A stretch of 64,000 nucleotides of DNA from Burkholderia multivorans ATCC BAA-247 (GTDB lineage Bacteria; Pseudomonadota; Gammaproteobacteria; Burkholderiales; Burkholderiaceae). The number at the start of each line of letters is the position of its first letter. Position 1 is the first letter of the stretch. The notes under the pieces were generated by a model that was not told where the DNA came from, ran no database searches, and worked only from the letters and a program-made list of their open reading frames with translations. The DNA is taken from NCBI RefSeq assembly GCF_000959525.1, contig NZ_CP009832.1, positions 2,294,001 through 2,358,000 of the forward strand, read 5' to 3'. A program made the position numbers and the translations under genes. Positions 11,410 to 19,754 of the stretch are shown one piece after another.

Positions 11410-11679
11410 ACGACTCGATTCGTCAGAATGGCCGTATGGTATCGCCATCGGCGCGGCAAACCCACGTGGCCGAACGGCCAGTGGGGGTTTGCCCGTATTC
11501 CGCTCTCATAGAACCGGCGAAAATCGGGTAAAATCATGCCGTTACGCGCCGCCGTCGATGCGGCGCGGGTCGTACCGCTCTTTGTCAATTCGCGTCTCAT
11601 GTCGCCCGGCACGCTCGTGCCGTCCGGGCGGTTGTTCCACTTCCGGCGGCATCTGCCGCCCGCTACAGGATCCAGGCTC

Positions 11680-12483
11680 ATGCATCCCATGCTCAATATC
11701 GCTGTCAAGGCTGCGCGCCGCGCCGGGCAGATCATCAACCGTGCGTCCCTCGATCTCGATCTGATCGAGATCCGCAAGAAGCAGCAGAACGACTTCGTCA
11801 CCGAAGTGGACAAGGCCGCCGAAGACGCGATCATCGAGACGCTGAAGACCGCCTATCCCGACCACGCGGTGCTCGCGGAGGAATCGGGCGAATCGGAGAA
11901 CGAATCCGAATTCCGCTGGATCATCGATCCGCTCGACGGCACCACGAACTTCATCCACGGTTTCCCGTACTACTGCGTGTCGATCGCGCTCGAGCACAAG
12001 GGCGTGATCACGCAGGCCGTCGTCTACGATCCGAACAAGAACGACCTGTTCACGGCCACGCGCGGCCGGGGCGCCTATCTGAACGATCGCCGCATCCGCG
12101 TCGGTCGCCGCGATCGTCTGTCGGACGCGCTGGTCGGCACGGGCTTCCCGTTCCGCGAAAAGGACGGTCTCGATGCGTACGCGCGCCTGTTCACGGAAAT
12201 GACGCAAGCGTGCACGGGCCTGCGTCGCCCGGGCGCCGCCGCGCTCGATCTTGCGAACGTCGCAGCCGGCCGCCTCGACGCGTTCTTCGAACAGGGCATC
12301 AACGTGTGGGACATGGCAGCGGGCAGCCTGCTGATCACCGAAGCGGGCGGCCTCGTCGGCAACTACCTCGGCGACTCGGACTTCCTGCATCGCCATGAAA
12401 TCGTCGCCGCGAATCCGAAGATCTATGCGCAGATGATTCCGATCCTGAACCGCTACAGCCGCATGCGCGCAGCCGCGGAGTAA
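11680..12483 (+). CDS. suhB: Inositol-1-monophosphatase
   Basis: Mg-dependent, Li-sensitive phosphatase family. In other proteobacteria SuhB also joins the rRNA antitermination complex. Metal-site motifs are [19 protein letters not shown] and, near the C-terminus, [18 protein letters not shown]. The ATG at 11680 ([16 protein letters not shown]) matches family length, 267 aa. An in-frame upstream extension to 11536 looks like leader DNA. It is the last intact core gene before the accessory block. Confidence 0.94.
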   Translation: MHPMLNIAVKAARRAGQIINRASLDLDLIEIRKKQQNDFVTEVDKAAEDAIIETLKTAYPDHAVLAEESGESENESEFRWIIDPLDGTTNFIHGFPYYCVSIALEHKGVITQAVVYDPNKNDLFTATRGRGAYLNDRRIRVGRRDRLSDALVGTGFPFREKDGLDAYARLFTEMTQACTGLRRPGAAALDLANVAAGRLDAFFEQGINVWDMAAGSLLITEAGGLVGNYLGDSDFLHRHEIVAANPKIYAQMIPILNRYSRMRAAAE

Positions 12484-12501
12484 CTGCGCTCGCGCGTGTC
12501 G

Positions 12502-12546
12502 CAACGGCCCGTGTCCGCTTCGAGCGGCACGGGCCGTTGGGGTTTT
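12502..12546 (+). terminator. Rho-independent terminator after suhB
   Basis: A 12-bp GC-rich stem (CAACGGCCCGTG pairing with CACGGGCCGTTG), extended inside by CCGC/GCGG around a TTCG tetraloop, is followed by GGGGTTTT. It starts 19 bases after the suhB stop and marks the end of the core block. Confidence 0.88.
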
Positions 12547-12760
12547 GGCGGCTATGTAGTGTGGCCTGGCCGTAAGGCCTGCCAAAGGGCTGCCGGCGAT
12601 ATGTTTTGCGTCTGGGTCCGCGCGGGAAGTACTTTCGCTCTCGTACAGCCAGCTTCCATACCGATATTGATATTTCAGGCGGACCGCGACGGCTTCCCGC
12701 CATCGGACAGTCCCACTACATTCCAAGCGGTATCTCATCCCGAACCGACGCCGGCTCTGC

Positions 12761-15046
12761 CTATTGAAGTCGGAACTCGGTAGGAGCCTCCAGTGCGCGG
12801 AGGGCCTCCTTGCGCCGATTCTTGGATCCTACATAGAGGACATTGCCACCGGAATCATCCTTGCGGATCCACCCTTTCGATACAAGTTCTGCGAGAACAC
12901 TTGGCACGAACGCTCGGTCGGTGGGGGTAAGGCCGCGACTGAGCGCCCCCTCTTGTCGAGCGGAGCCACGTTGGACGAAAACCTTTTTTAGCACGGTCAA
13001 TGCGATTCGCGACTCGCGGTCGATCTTGAGTTGCATGATTCCGGCGGTCGTCTGGGCCGCAGTGCTAAAGCGCTCAACCTCGGTGTTTGCGAAGTTGGAC
13101 TTGAGCCACTCCGGAATACCGGCGAGTCCTTCCATGTGTGAAATGACGCAACCTTGAAAGTGTGGGACTAGCGAATCTTCATCGATTCCACTCATGTCGA
13201 GGCGCTCGATGAGGCAGTCTTGGAAAGTCGTACCGCCATACAGCGGGTTCTCGGCGACCTGGAGCTCTTCGAACGCAACGCCTGCGATGAGGAGATTCCC
13301 TTCTATCTTTAGCCCATTGCTGGGCATGGCTGCGACTACGGTGAGCAGGTCTGCAAGCACGGCGTCGAATTTCCCAGCTTTCTGACGTTTTGTTATGGCT
13401 GCTGACACCACGCCAACTGACTGGGAGTCCGCCAGGAGGCGACCTGCGGCAACCTCCCCACCCAACCCAGAAGATGCATTCACCCATGACGCAGGGCTCG
13501 CAAGCGGGTTTGTTTCGTCGTAGGGGTTGAGGACGAAAGCCGCCAGATCGAGCCCATAGGCGGTTTCCGCCAAGTCTTCATCTGCGAACGAGCGCATCTC
13601 CTCTCCGCCAGGACCAAACGACGCTGTAAGGCCTGGCAGCCGAAGAAGAACTTGAATGCCTTCTTCGTCGGGTTGAAATCCATTTACCGAGACGAAGGCC
13701 GCGCGGAGCTGGTCTGTCGAAATTGGTCCAATTGCCGATGTGCCTCCTCGGGCAATCGTAGCGACACGTGAAAGAATTTGGCTAATGATCTCAGGGCGTA
13801 CCGCAGTGAACATCTTCGCTTCACGTACGCAAATGGCATCAAGGAATGCACGCCACCCTTTTTCGCGACTCACGGACGTCGCAATTGCTCCAGAAGTATC
13901 TTTGCCCAGAGAGACCAGGTAGCCAAGAAGAAGGGGGCGCGTAGGCACCCAGTCAGGTAGTGTCCAAGTCGCACCGGATTGCCGCAGATAGTCGGCGAGC
14001 TGTTCCTCATCGAAATCGACCATGGACAAGACTTCGCGAGACTTGAATCCAAGCGCATCGGTCATTTCCGCCTGTCCAGAGAAGTAATGGGAGCGGCCAG
14101 CTACCACCACACCGGCACTAGCCGGAGTTTCATCGACAAGACGGCGGATTGGAGCGAGAGCCTCCCACCGAACGCGCTTTAGGTCTGTTACGCTCCCAAG
14201 CCATCTAGTGGGCAGCACCTCGTCGAAACCGTCTAGTAACAGTACACACAGGCCTGCGCGCCACGCGGAAATCAAGCCATTGGCGTGGTCAAACCCAATC
14301 TCCTCGGCATGACGGCGGAGGATTTCTGCGGGCGTCCTTAACCCCACGCAATCTCGAAGATTGATGTGAATCGGGAAGGGGTTGAGATGACCGTGGCGGA
14401 AGTGGTCCTTGCGAAGGAATGAATAGATGTCGCGCAACGCATGACTTTTTCCCGCCCCGTAGTCTCCAACAATCAAGGTTCGGTGGCCCTTCGCTAGCGC
14501 TCTTGCGACATCGTCGGTCGATAAAGTCCCACCGTTGGAGTCAACTAACCGAACAGGCACGCGAACTGGCTTGCCAGATACCTCTGGTGTAAAAGCAACG
14601 CTTCCAAACGGAGCTTTGTCGCGCCCCTGAATATACATCTCAGAGTTGCAGATCCGCTTGTACATCTGAGCGATGCTGATCGCATGGACTTGGCGGCCAG
14701 CCTTCCGCGCGATGGTAGCGACTGCTGTCCGCTGGTCGGCCGTTGGCTCCTCCCGGGTAACGAACCATCCGGTCGCGGGCTTAATCGAATTTTCCGGATC
14801 TTTGGAGAGGTGGTTGAGAAGCTCCACCAACTTGGCTGCGTCCTTCTCTGCCTTGTCCTTGGTACGCAAGAGTGTGAACTCATAGGCGTTAATGTCTTCG
14901 TGGGAAACAAATACCCCATCACGTTCTCGCCCGTTTATCATCAATGAACCTTGGACCCCGGATGGGTCGTGGAGCGCGCGCGCCAGTTCAACCCCTCGCT
15001 GCTCAAACTCACCGGCAGTCTCGTCCTCTGGGAGGCGTGCGGTCAT
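12761..15046 (-). CDS. NACHT-type STAND ATPase with N-terminal nuclease-like domain (candidate anti-phage NLR)
   Basis: A 761-aa protein. Residues 1-115 resemble Mrr-like restriction endonuclease folds: ERDGVF, then YEFTLLRTKDKAEKDA, which offers candidate acidic and lysine residues of a PD-(D/E)xK site. Residues 194-201 are Walker A (GDYGAGKS). Residues 269-277 (LLLDGFDEV) are the Walker B/DE signature of NACHT NTPases. Around 600-640 there is a short stretch resembling pentapeptide repeats, and the last ~80 residues look like a winged helix. Bacterial NACHT proteins with effector N-termini are known phage sensors. Start 15046 has AGAGGA seven bases upstream; the alternative at 15082 lacks one. 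The gene is single and leftward. Confidence 0.75.
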   Translation of the reverse strand: MTARLPEDETAGEFEQRGVELARALHDPSGVQGSLMINGRERDGVFVSHEDINAYEFTLLRTKDKAEKDAAKLVELLNHLSKDPENSIKPATGWFVTREEPTADQRTAVATIARKAGRQVHAISIAQMYKRICNSEMYIQGRDKAPFGSVAFTPEVSGKPVRVPVRLVDSNGGTLSTDDVARALAKGHRTLIVGDYGAGKSHALRDIYSFLRKDHFRHGHLNPFPIHINLRDCVGLRTPAEILRRHAEEIGFDHANGLISAWRAGLCVLLLDGFDEVLPTRWLGSVTDLKRVRWEALAPIRRLVDETPASAGVVVAGRSHYFSGQAEMTDALGFKSREVLSMVDFDEEQLADYLRQSGATWTLPDWVPTRPLLLGYLVSLGKDTSGAIATSVSREKGWRAFLDAICVREAKMFTAVRPEIISQILSRVATIARGGTSAIGPISTDQLRAAFVSVNGFQPDEEGIQVLLRLPGLTASFGPGGEEMRSFADEDLAETAYGLDLAAFVLNPYDETNPLASPASWVNASSGLGGEVAAGRLLADSQSVGVVSAAITKRQKAGKFDAVLADLLTVVAAMPSNGLKIEGNLLIAGVAFEELQVAENPLYGGTTFQDCLIERLDMSGIDEDSLVPHFQGCVISHMEGLAGIPEWLKSNFANTEVERFSTAAQTTAGIMQLKIDRESRIALTVLKKVFVQRGSARQEGALSRGLTPTDRAFVPSVLAELVSKGWIRKDDSGGNVLYVGSKNRRKEALRALEAPTEFRLQ

Positions 15047-15361
15047 GTCCAATTCCTCTCTTATGTGTGCCGTAGCGGGCATTGCTTTGAATCGCCGCGG
15101 CTTTCGTGGAGGCCGGTCGGCATGGGTAGGAGATTACTTAAGGCGATATGTCGATTATCGGCCCGGGAACGACGTTCTTTAGACGTCCAGTAGCGAATGA
15201 CCTGATGCTGGGACCGACATTGGCGACAACCCTGATCTCACTGTCGAGTGGCCGCTCAAGGCCGACAGCCGCCGGCCCTGAGCGCCGCAAACTGGCCACA
15301 TGGCGAACTACGTGCAATCCCGTCCGGCCCACATGGTGACGGCATCCCAACTCCACGGAAT
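15047..15361. other. Intergenic region upstream of the NACHT gene
   Basis: About 315 bases between two divergent genes. No convincing coding sequence is seen: the open frames here are short, lack ribosome sites and change frame. It presumably holds the promoters of both neighbours, but no clear -35/-10 pair was recognised. Confidence 0.5.
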
Positions 15362-15841
15362 ATGCTCAATACCGCCCGATTTATCTTCGTTGTGGTTGTT
15401 TTCTTTGGTTCTTGGCTCGAGGCTGTGCGGTGGCTGTCGGGCTGGAAGGATCTTGAGTCGTACGCGTCGAGCCGGGGCACCTCAAACGAACGGCAAATCT
15501 CCAATGGGCCCTATCGCTGGGTCCCGTGCCGAATAAGATGGACAGCGCTTACCGTGGCTGTTGAACTCTATCCTCAACACTTGTGGCTACGACCTAGCTT
15601 TCCATTGAACTTGCGATGTCCTGCGATCTCCATACCATGGGATGCCATAGATGCGTCACATGGAGAGACGTTCATTACACGAACGGTCACGCTCCATATT
15701 TACGGTTGTTCTACTGCTTTGCGCTTTTGCGGCGTGGTAGGACAGCGAATTCTGGCGGAAGTTGAAACGCAAAGGGCAAGAAGAGCAACCCCATCACGCA
15801 ATTGCGTTTGCATTTCTTCAGGTCATCGCCAGCTAAAATGA
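15362..15841 (+). CDS. Hypothetical protein with N-terminal membrane anchor
   Basis: A 159-aa product not recognised as a known family. Residues 4-18 are strongly hydrophobic (ARFIFVVVVFFGSWL), forming a signal anchor. The rest is mixed, with hydrophobic beta-like segments (PYRWVPCRIRWTALTVAVEL) that could form a small membrane-associated domain. The start at 15362 follows ACGGAAT. The last ~25 residues are Arg/Ser-rich and may reflect a frameshifted end. It lies between the NACHT gene and gene debris, so it may itself be a remnant. Confidence 0.5.
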   Translation: MLNTARFIFVVVVFFGSWLEAVRWLSGWKDLESYASSRGTSNERQISNGPYRWVPCRIRWTALTVAVELYPQHLWLRPSFPLNLRCPAISIPWDAIDASHGETFITRTVTLHIYGCSTALRFCGVVGQRILAEVETQRARRATPSRNCVCISSGHRQLK

Positions 15842-15908
15842 CAACGCATCTTCTTCGAGGACCTCATGAAATGCAGTGCGGACCGCTGTCTCGCCTCGGA
15901 GGATACGG

Positions 15909-16097
15909 TCACTCCTGCATCGCCGGCACGGCCACCATGTCCTCGACCGAATAGAGCTGCAGCATCGCGCGCGCAGCCTCGATGTTTGGCGTCGTGAGCC
16001 ATTCCTCCCAGTTGTCAGGGTGCAGGATCAGGACGGAGCGCTTCTCGTCGCCGGCCCTGTGCATGTGCTTCATGATCGCGTACTCGTCGGCGTTCAC
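15909..16097 (-). pseudogene. C-terminal fragment of an SRAP (YedK/HMCES-like) protein
   Basis: The translation (…NADEYAIMKHMHRAGDEKRSV… and DNWEEWLTTPN) matches the C-terminal third of SOS-response-associated peptidase proteins, which crosslink abasic sites in single-stranded DNA. The N-terminal part, including the catalytic Cys2, is absent. Just upstream (16098-16105) the sequence changes abruptly into an oppositely oriented autotransporter fragment. This is a broken gene at a recombination joint. Confidence 0.7.
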
Positions 16098-16105
16098 AAT
16101 GTCTC

Positions 16106-16407
16106 GGCGTCTCGCTCAATCACAGCGACGTCTGGAACAATCGGGGCAGTCATGCCGTGCGCGGTAACTTCTACGCCATCGCCAACCTGTACTACGAGTT
16201 CATGGGCAACACGCGCGTCGACGTCGGCGGCGTGCCGTTGTCGGCAAGGGGCGACCCCTTGTGGGGTGGCCTCGGTGTCGGTGGCTCGGTGAACTGGAAG
16301 GATGGGCGCTACGCGCTGTACGGCGAGCTTCTCGCCAAACGAGTCTTACCAATCCTGGACACAGCTACGGCTATCAGGGCACCGTCGGCGCAAGGATGAA
16401 GTGGTGA
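16106..16407 (+). pseudogene. C-terminal fragment of an autotransporter beta-barrel
   Basis: The frame beginning GVSLNHSDVWNNRGSHAVRG and continuing FYAIANLYYEFMGNTRVDVG resembles the last strands of type V secretion translocator barrels. A one-base shift near 16340 is needed to reach the natural end SYGYQGTVGARMKW followed by TGA at 16405. The upstream barrel and passenger domain are missing, so it is a non-functional remnant. Confidence 0.7.
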
Positions 16408-16514
16408 ACGAAGCTTGACGTCAGCTCGCTCGCGATGTACTGAGCGCCATCGTTCCAAGCCATCATTCGCACCGCTTCGTGAAGTCTTCGATTTACTGGC
16501 GCGGATAGTGCCAA

Positions 16515-16780
16515 GGCAACCGGGCCGCATGTTGCCGCGCGCACCTCAGTCGCCCTGTTTCTCTTGTGGTCAGTCGGCCCCAGTGCCGCGCTACCGCGGC
16601 CGGTCGGATCGCGCGTTGCCCGTCAACGCGTCGCAACTTCTCTCACACTGCTGGACGGCGATATCCGGTCATCAGCAAATCCCGGCACTTCTCCCGCCGC
16701 TTCGTCAGCCCGGCCGAACAAGTCGGCAAGCAGATAGAGAGGGGCTCCGGTCGATAAGCTTCCGACCGAAGCACTACCCT
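16515..16780 (-). pseudogene. Decayed copy of the phage Rz/lysis-end region
   Basis: The plus-strand sequence can be aligned by eye with 27442-27710 of the intact prophage. Shared blocks include GTCGCCCTGTTTCTCT, GCCGCGCTAC and CGTCAGCCCGGCCGAACA. The copy has many substitutions and small gaps and no open spanin gene. It lies outside the current prophage, left of attL, so it records an older, related prophage at this locus. The 108 bases before it (16408-16514) hold nothing recognisable. Confidence 0.72.
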
Positions 16781-16781
16781 A

Positions 16782-16814
16782 GGCGGGCGTCGTGTCGCTT
16801 ATGCGACGCCTGCC
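16782..16814. terminator. GC-rich hairpin upstream of the displaced mutS start
   Basis: GGCGGGCGTCG pairs with CGACGCCTGCC (one G-T wobble) around an 11-base loop. There is no T-run on either side, so it may be a weak terminator or a leftover regulatory structure. Confidence 0.35.
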
Positions 16815-16909
16815 GCGCACGAACCCTTCATCTGCCAATCGGCCAACTTCGGCTCCACATTCGACCGCACTGGTAAACTCGGCAACCAAAGCAACTTTCG
16901 GCCTGACCT

Positions 16910-16996
16910 ATGACCACGCTGTCTCCCGACGCCATCGCCAACCACACGCCAATGATGCAGCAGTACCTGCGCCTTCTGCAACAAGGCTTAGCGTGA
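16910..16996 (+). pseudogene. mutS: Displaced native 5' end of mutS (28 codons)
   Basis: An ORF encodes [20 protein letters not shown] and then runs into prophage DNA and stops eight codons later. The segment [11 protein letters not shown] is identical to residues 22-32 of the intact mutS at 63415, so this is the original start of the gene, cut off by integration. The native promoter presumably lies just upstream, and a dyad AAAGCAACTTT sits at 16888-16898. Confidence 0.9.
16946..16968 (+). other. attL core (23-bp direct repeat in mutS)
   Basis: Identical to 63484-63506, with near identity just beyond (CA[C/T] before, [G/A]CGC after). It lies within codons 13-20 of the native mutS reading frame. 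Confidence 0.92.
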
Positions 16997-16998
16997 AA

Positions 16999-17020
16999 AC
17001 CTACGCCAAAGCCTACGCTG
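16999..17020 (-). promoter_or_regulatory. Putative integrase arm-type sites, left arm
   Basis: Two copies of the motif (C/G)(A/G)GCGTAGG on the minus strand: GGCGTAGG (17000-17007) and CAGCGTAGG (17012-17020). They start about 30 bases inside attL. Similar motifs flank attR at 63264-63338, as expected for tyrosine-integrase arm sites. Confidence 0.6.
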
Positions 17021-17151
17021 TCGGTTTTCTGAATCTGCGATTATCTATCCGTCGCCTTCAGCCAGACCTCCGCGACGGCGACATCCCATTCTCGGTGGAA
17101 TAACCGCGACTCGCCAGCCCAAGATGGCCGCCCCATCCGTTTCTTGGAGGC

Positions 17152-18000
17152 CTACGGTGACAGACGCCACAAAGCGGCATCGGGGGCGTCCTTAAGCAGT
17201 TGGTCTACTTCGGGCAGCGCGGATCGTTGCCTGCGCATCTCGAAGAACACGGACAGGTGCGGCGTGCTAATGATCTCTGCCCGCAAGTGATCCAGAGCCT
17301 CCGCTGGCGCATTTCCTTTGATCTTCGTGACATATTCCCAAAGCCTCGCACGAAACCCACTAAACGCGTTTCGTCGGGCCATACGAAGGACTTCCCGGTT
17401 CAGCCCTAGCGTGTCTATCGTGAAGATAGCTCGTGCCTCTTCGGACTCGCTTATTCCGGACCGAGGTACAAACATAAAGGTGCCCGAAATTTTATGTCCG
17501 TCGGGTGTAACTCCGCCGAGGTCCAGTTCCAGGAGCTCGGTTGGATCTTCGACGCGCGGGTCAACCAGAGCCGAGATGCCAGCAGGAGGAGGAGTATCCG
17601 ATTTATCCTTCGTCCTGCAAAACTCCACGACCTTGCCCAAAGCAAGAATACCAAACTTGTTGCTCTTGGGGCCGTTACACGGTCCGCACGCGAACAGTAA
17701 GTTTGACCACTGGAACGCGCGTTCAGGAAACAAAGATTTGGGATAAACGTGCTCGATTTCATCGGCAGCCGAATCCTCACAGTACGCGCAGCGCACTGGC
17801 CCGATGCACATGGTCGCTAGCGTGTCGCGAATCGTCGCAAAAGCCTCTCTGCGAGGCTTTGAGCCCCGCTTCGCATCCCAAAGCGCCAATGCTTTGGTAA
17901 CTTGGTCCGGATAGGCAGCTTCACGATTCACTTGTGATTGCATCTGGTTCAGCACGGTGTTCGCAGACGCGGCCAAGTCCTTGTCAGATATGCGCAGCAT
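17152..18000 (-). CDS. ptuB: Septu HNH endonuclease PtuB
   Basis: A 282-aa HNH nuclease. The zinc/HNH core runs from C71-A-Y-C74 through DEIEHVYPKSLFP (E83, H84) and SNLLFACGPCN (N100, C105, C108). It lies 14 bases downstream of an ABC-type ATPase gene on the same strand, the standard ptuA-ptuB arrangement of the Septu anti-phage system. In Septu the ATPase is thought to sense infection and license the nuclease. The length fits known PtuB proteins, and no reverse transcriptase is present that would make this a retron. Confidence 0.82.
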   Translation of the reverse strand: MLRISDKDLAASANTVLNQMQSQVNREAAYPDQVTKALALWDAKRGSKPRREAFATIRDTLATMCIGPVRCAYCEDSAADEIEHVYPKSLFPERAFQWSNLLFACGPCNGPKSNKFGILALGKVVEFCRTKDKSDTPPPAGISALVDPRVEDPTELLELDLGGVTPDGHKISGTFMFVPRSGISESEEARAIFTIDTLGLNREVLRMARRNAFSGFRARLWEYVTKIKGNAPAEALDHLRAEIISTPHLSVFFEMRRQRSALPEVDQLLKDAPDAALWRLSP

Positions 18001-18014
18001 TCTCTCTTGCTTTT

Positions 18015-19304
18015 TTACTCGGTGCTGGTATCGGTTGCGTCCGTCGGCAACATGGCTCGCAATTTCTGCATCCTTGTGCGCTCGTCATCGCTGAGCTTTG
18101 AGCTCAGCGCTTTCCTGTTCAAGATCGCGAGTTCGGCGAGAAGGTCCTTCGAATCGTCCGACCGAGCTATGTCCCGACCAAAAAACTCCGTTCCATACGC
18201 ATCGAGGATCGATCCGTGTATGAGACGTTGCAGCGCAACGCCTTCAACGCGGTGACTTTTTTCTTCTGTTCCCGGCTCTGGGAGATACCAGACCGACTTC
18301 GCCGATCGGCAGATGATTGGGCTGTGGGTCGTAACAATGAACTGGACCTCTGGGAAACACTTCGTGAACCATGGCCCGATATCACGTTGCCAAGTTGGAT
18401 GAAGGTGTGCATCGATTTCGTCGATAACAACGACACCGGGAAGCTTCACAGTCGTGCTTTCCACATCTAACGCCCCCCGCACATTGTCCGAACCATACGA
18501 CTTCGTCATCTGGCGCAGTATCTCGAAGATCATCGATAGGACGGAGCGATAACCGTCGCTCATTTGCTCGACGCCGACGGAGAAACCGTTTGCATCCTCC
18601 AGCAATACTTCCTCCGCCCGGACCGCAGTGATTTTGGCGCCATGGGGCAGAAGATCCGACGCATTGAGAAAGTCCACAAGCTTATCCAGAAGCCGTCCGG
18701 AGTCTGGACTACTCTCCAACTGTTGAACGCGGAGGTCGCGCAGCCATCGTAGCCCCTCAGTCAAGGCCACGTCTTCACCGAACGCCGTCAGATGGCATGC
18801 GAGCCGCGGGTTCGTGAAGTACAAGCGCTCAAACGCCTGATCCCCGCCAGAAAAACGCCGAAACGGACCAAACGACGCAGAAAACCACCCCGAATTTGTA
18901 CCCCATACAGATCGTTCAGCCTTGGTCTTGCCGTCTTTGTGCGCGACCAGCTCTACACGGGGGCCACCGATTGTGGATTCGATCGGGCGAAATTCGAGCG
19001 CATATTCGATCATCGCGTAGCCACGCCCCTTGCCCGTCACGATGTCCTTGGGTCCCGCCTCGATTTCCATCTCTACACGACCGTGACTTGACCCGTTGCG
19101 CTGCCAAGTATTCCAGTTTTGTCGAAGCGCAGCCGCTTCTTTGGGACCGGCCAGCGCGAGTGCGATAGAACGAACTACGCTGGACTTTCCCGAGCCGTTG
19201 GCCCCGAGAATAACGTGCCACCCGGCCGTCTCAGCACCCTCGAAGACGAGGGTGAATTCCTTGATCGTTCTGATATTTTTTATGCTTGCGCGACGAATGT
19301 ACAT
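18015..19304 (-). CDS. ptuA: Septu ATPase PtuA
   Basis: A 429-aa SMC/OLD-like ABC ATPase. Walker A GANGSGKS is at residues 34-41, a signature-like QMSDGYRSVL at 247-256, Walker B VVVIDEIDAHLHP at 291-303 and the switch-histidine TTHSP at 325-329. There is no TOPRIM domain, which separates it from OLD/Gabija GajA. With ptuB immediately downstream it forms a two-gene Septu operon at the left end of the prophage. Codon use is less GC-biased than in the late phage genes, consistent with cargo. Confidence 0.82.
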   Translation of the reverse strand: MYIRRASIKNIRTIKEFTLVFEGAETAGWHVILGANGSGKSSVVRSIALALAGPKEAAALRQNWNTWQRNGSSHGRVEMEIEAGPKDIVTGKGRGYAMIEYALEFRPIESTIGGPRVELVAHKDGKTKAERSVWGTNSGWFSASFGPFRRFSGGDQAFERLYFTNPRLACHLTAFGEDVALTEGLRWLRDLRVQQLESSPDSGRLLDKLVDFLNASDLLPHGAKITAVRAEEVLLEDANGFSVGVEQMSDGYRSVLSMIFEILRQMTKSYGSDNVRGALDVESTTVKLPGVVVIDEIDAHLHPTWQRDIGPWFTKCFPEVQFIVTTHSPIICRSAKSVWYLPEPGTEEKSHRVEGVALQRLIHGSILDAYGTEFFGRDIARSDDSKDLLAELAILNRKALSSKLSDDERTRMQKLRAMLPTDATDTSTE

Positions 19305-19754
19305 TCTGCTGGCGCCTTTGGACAGGAAAGAGCGGATTCCGAATTCTAACGCACACGTCCGTCCGACAAGAGATCTGCAGCTTGCCGCACTTGCACCGGT
19401 GCAAAGTAGATTTCACTCGTAAGGCAGTCGAACCGGCAGCAGCCGTTACTCGGATCTGGCGGCGTCACACGCGCCCGAAATCGCGGTAAGGACCGACGGA
19501 AGACAACTGTCCCATGTCGAACGCAAAGGGGAGACCGAGTAACTGCGCCATTGCTCGGACCAACAATCGGTACTGGGCCGGTCCCTTTCTCCAACACCAG
19601 CAAACTGGCCAGACAGTGAAGCTCGCGCAGACACACCCGTGCCGCTGGCAAAGTTCCGGCTGCCAAGGCGGCATTTCGCGGTCACATGAGCGCGCAACCC
19701 GCCGCAGCCCGAGCAACCGTCACGCCAATGATGCGGCAGTAGCCACGATCGCGT
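19305..19754. other. Intergenic region between ptuA and the HEPN gene, with a degenerate att copy
   Basis: 450 bases with no supportable gene. At 19721-19742 is CACGCCAATGATGCGGCAGT, a third copy of the att core with one mismatch in the first 20 matched bases. The preceding GCAACC also resembles the native flank. No arm-type motifs lie beside this copy. Confidence 0.6.

Noticed and set aside
16997-17103. Open frame continuing from attL (KTYAKAYAVGFLNLRLSIRR…)
   Set aside because: It overlaps the arm-type sites, has no homology that I recognise and no separate ribosome site.
17152-19304. Retron or Gabija interpretation of the ATPase-HNH pair
   Set aside because: No reverse transcriptase or ncRNA is seen, and the ATPase lacks a TOPRIM domain; Septu fits better.
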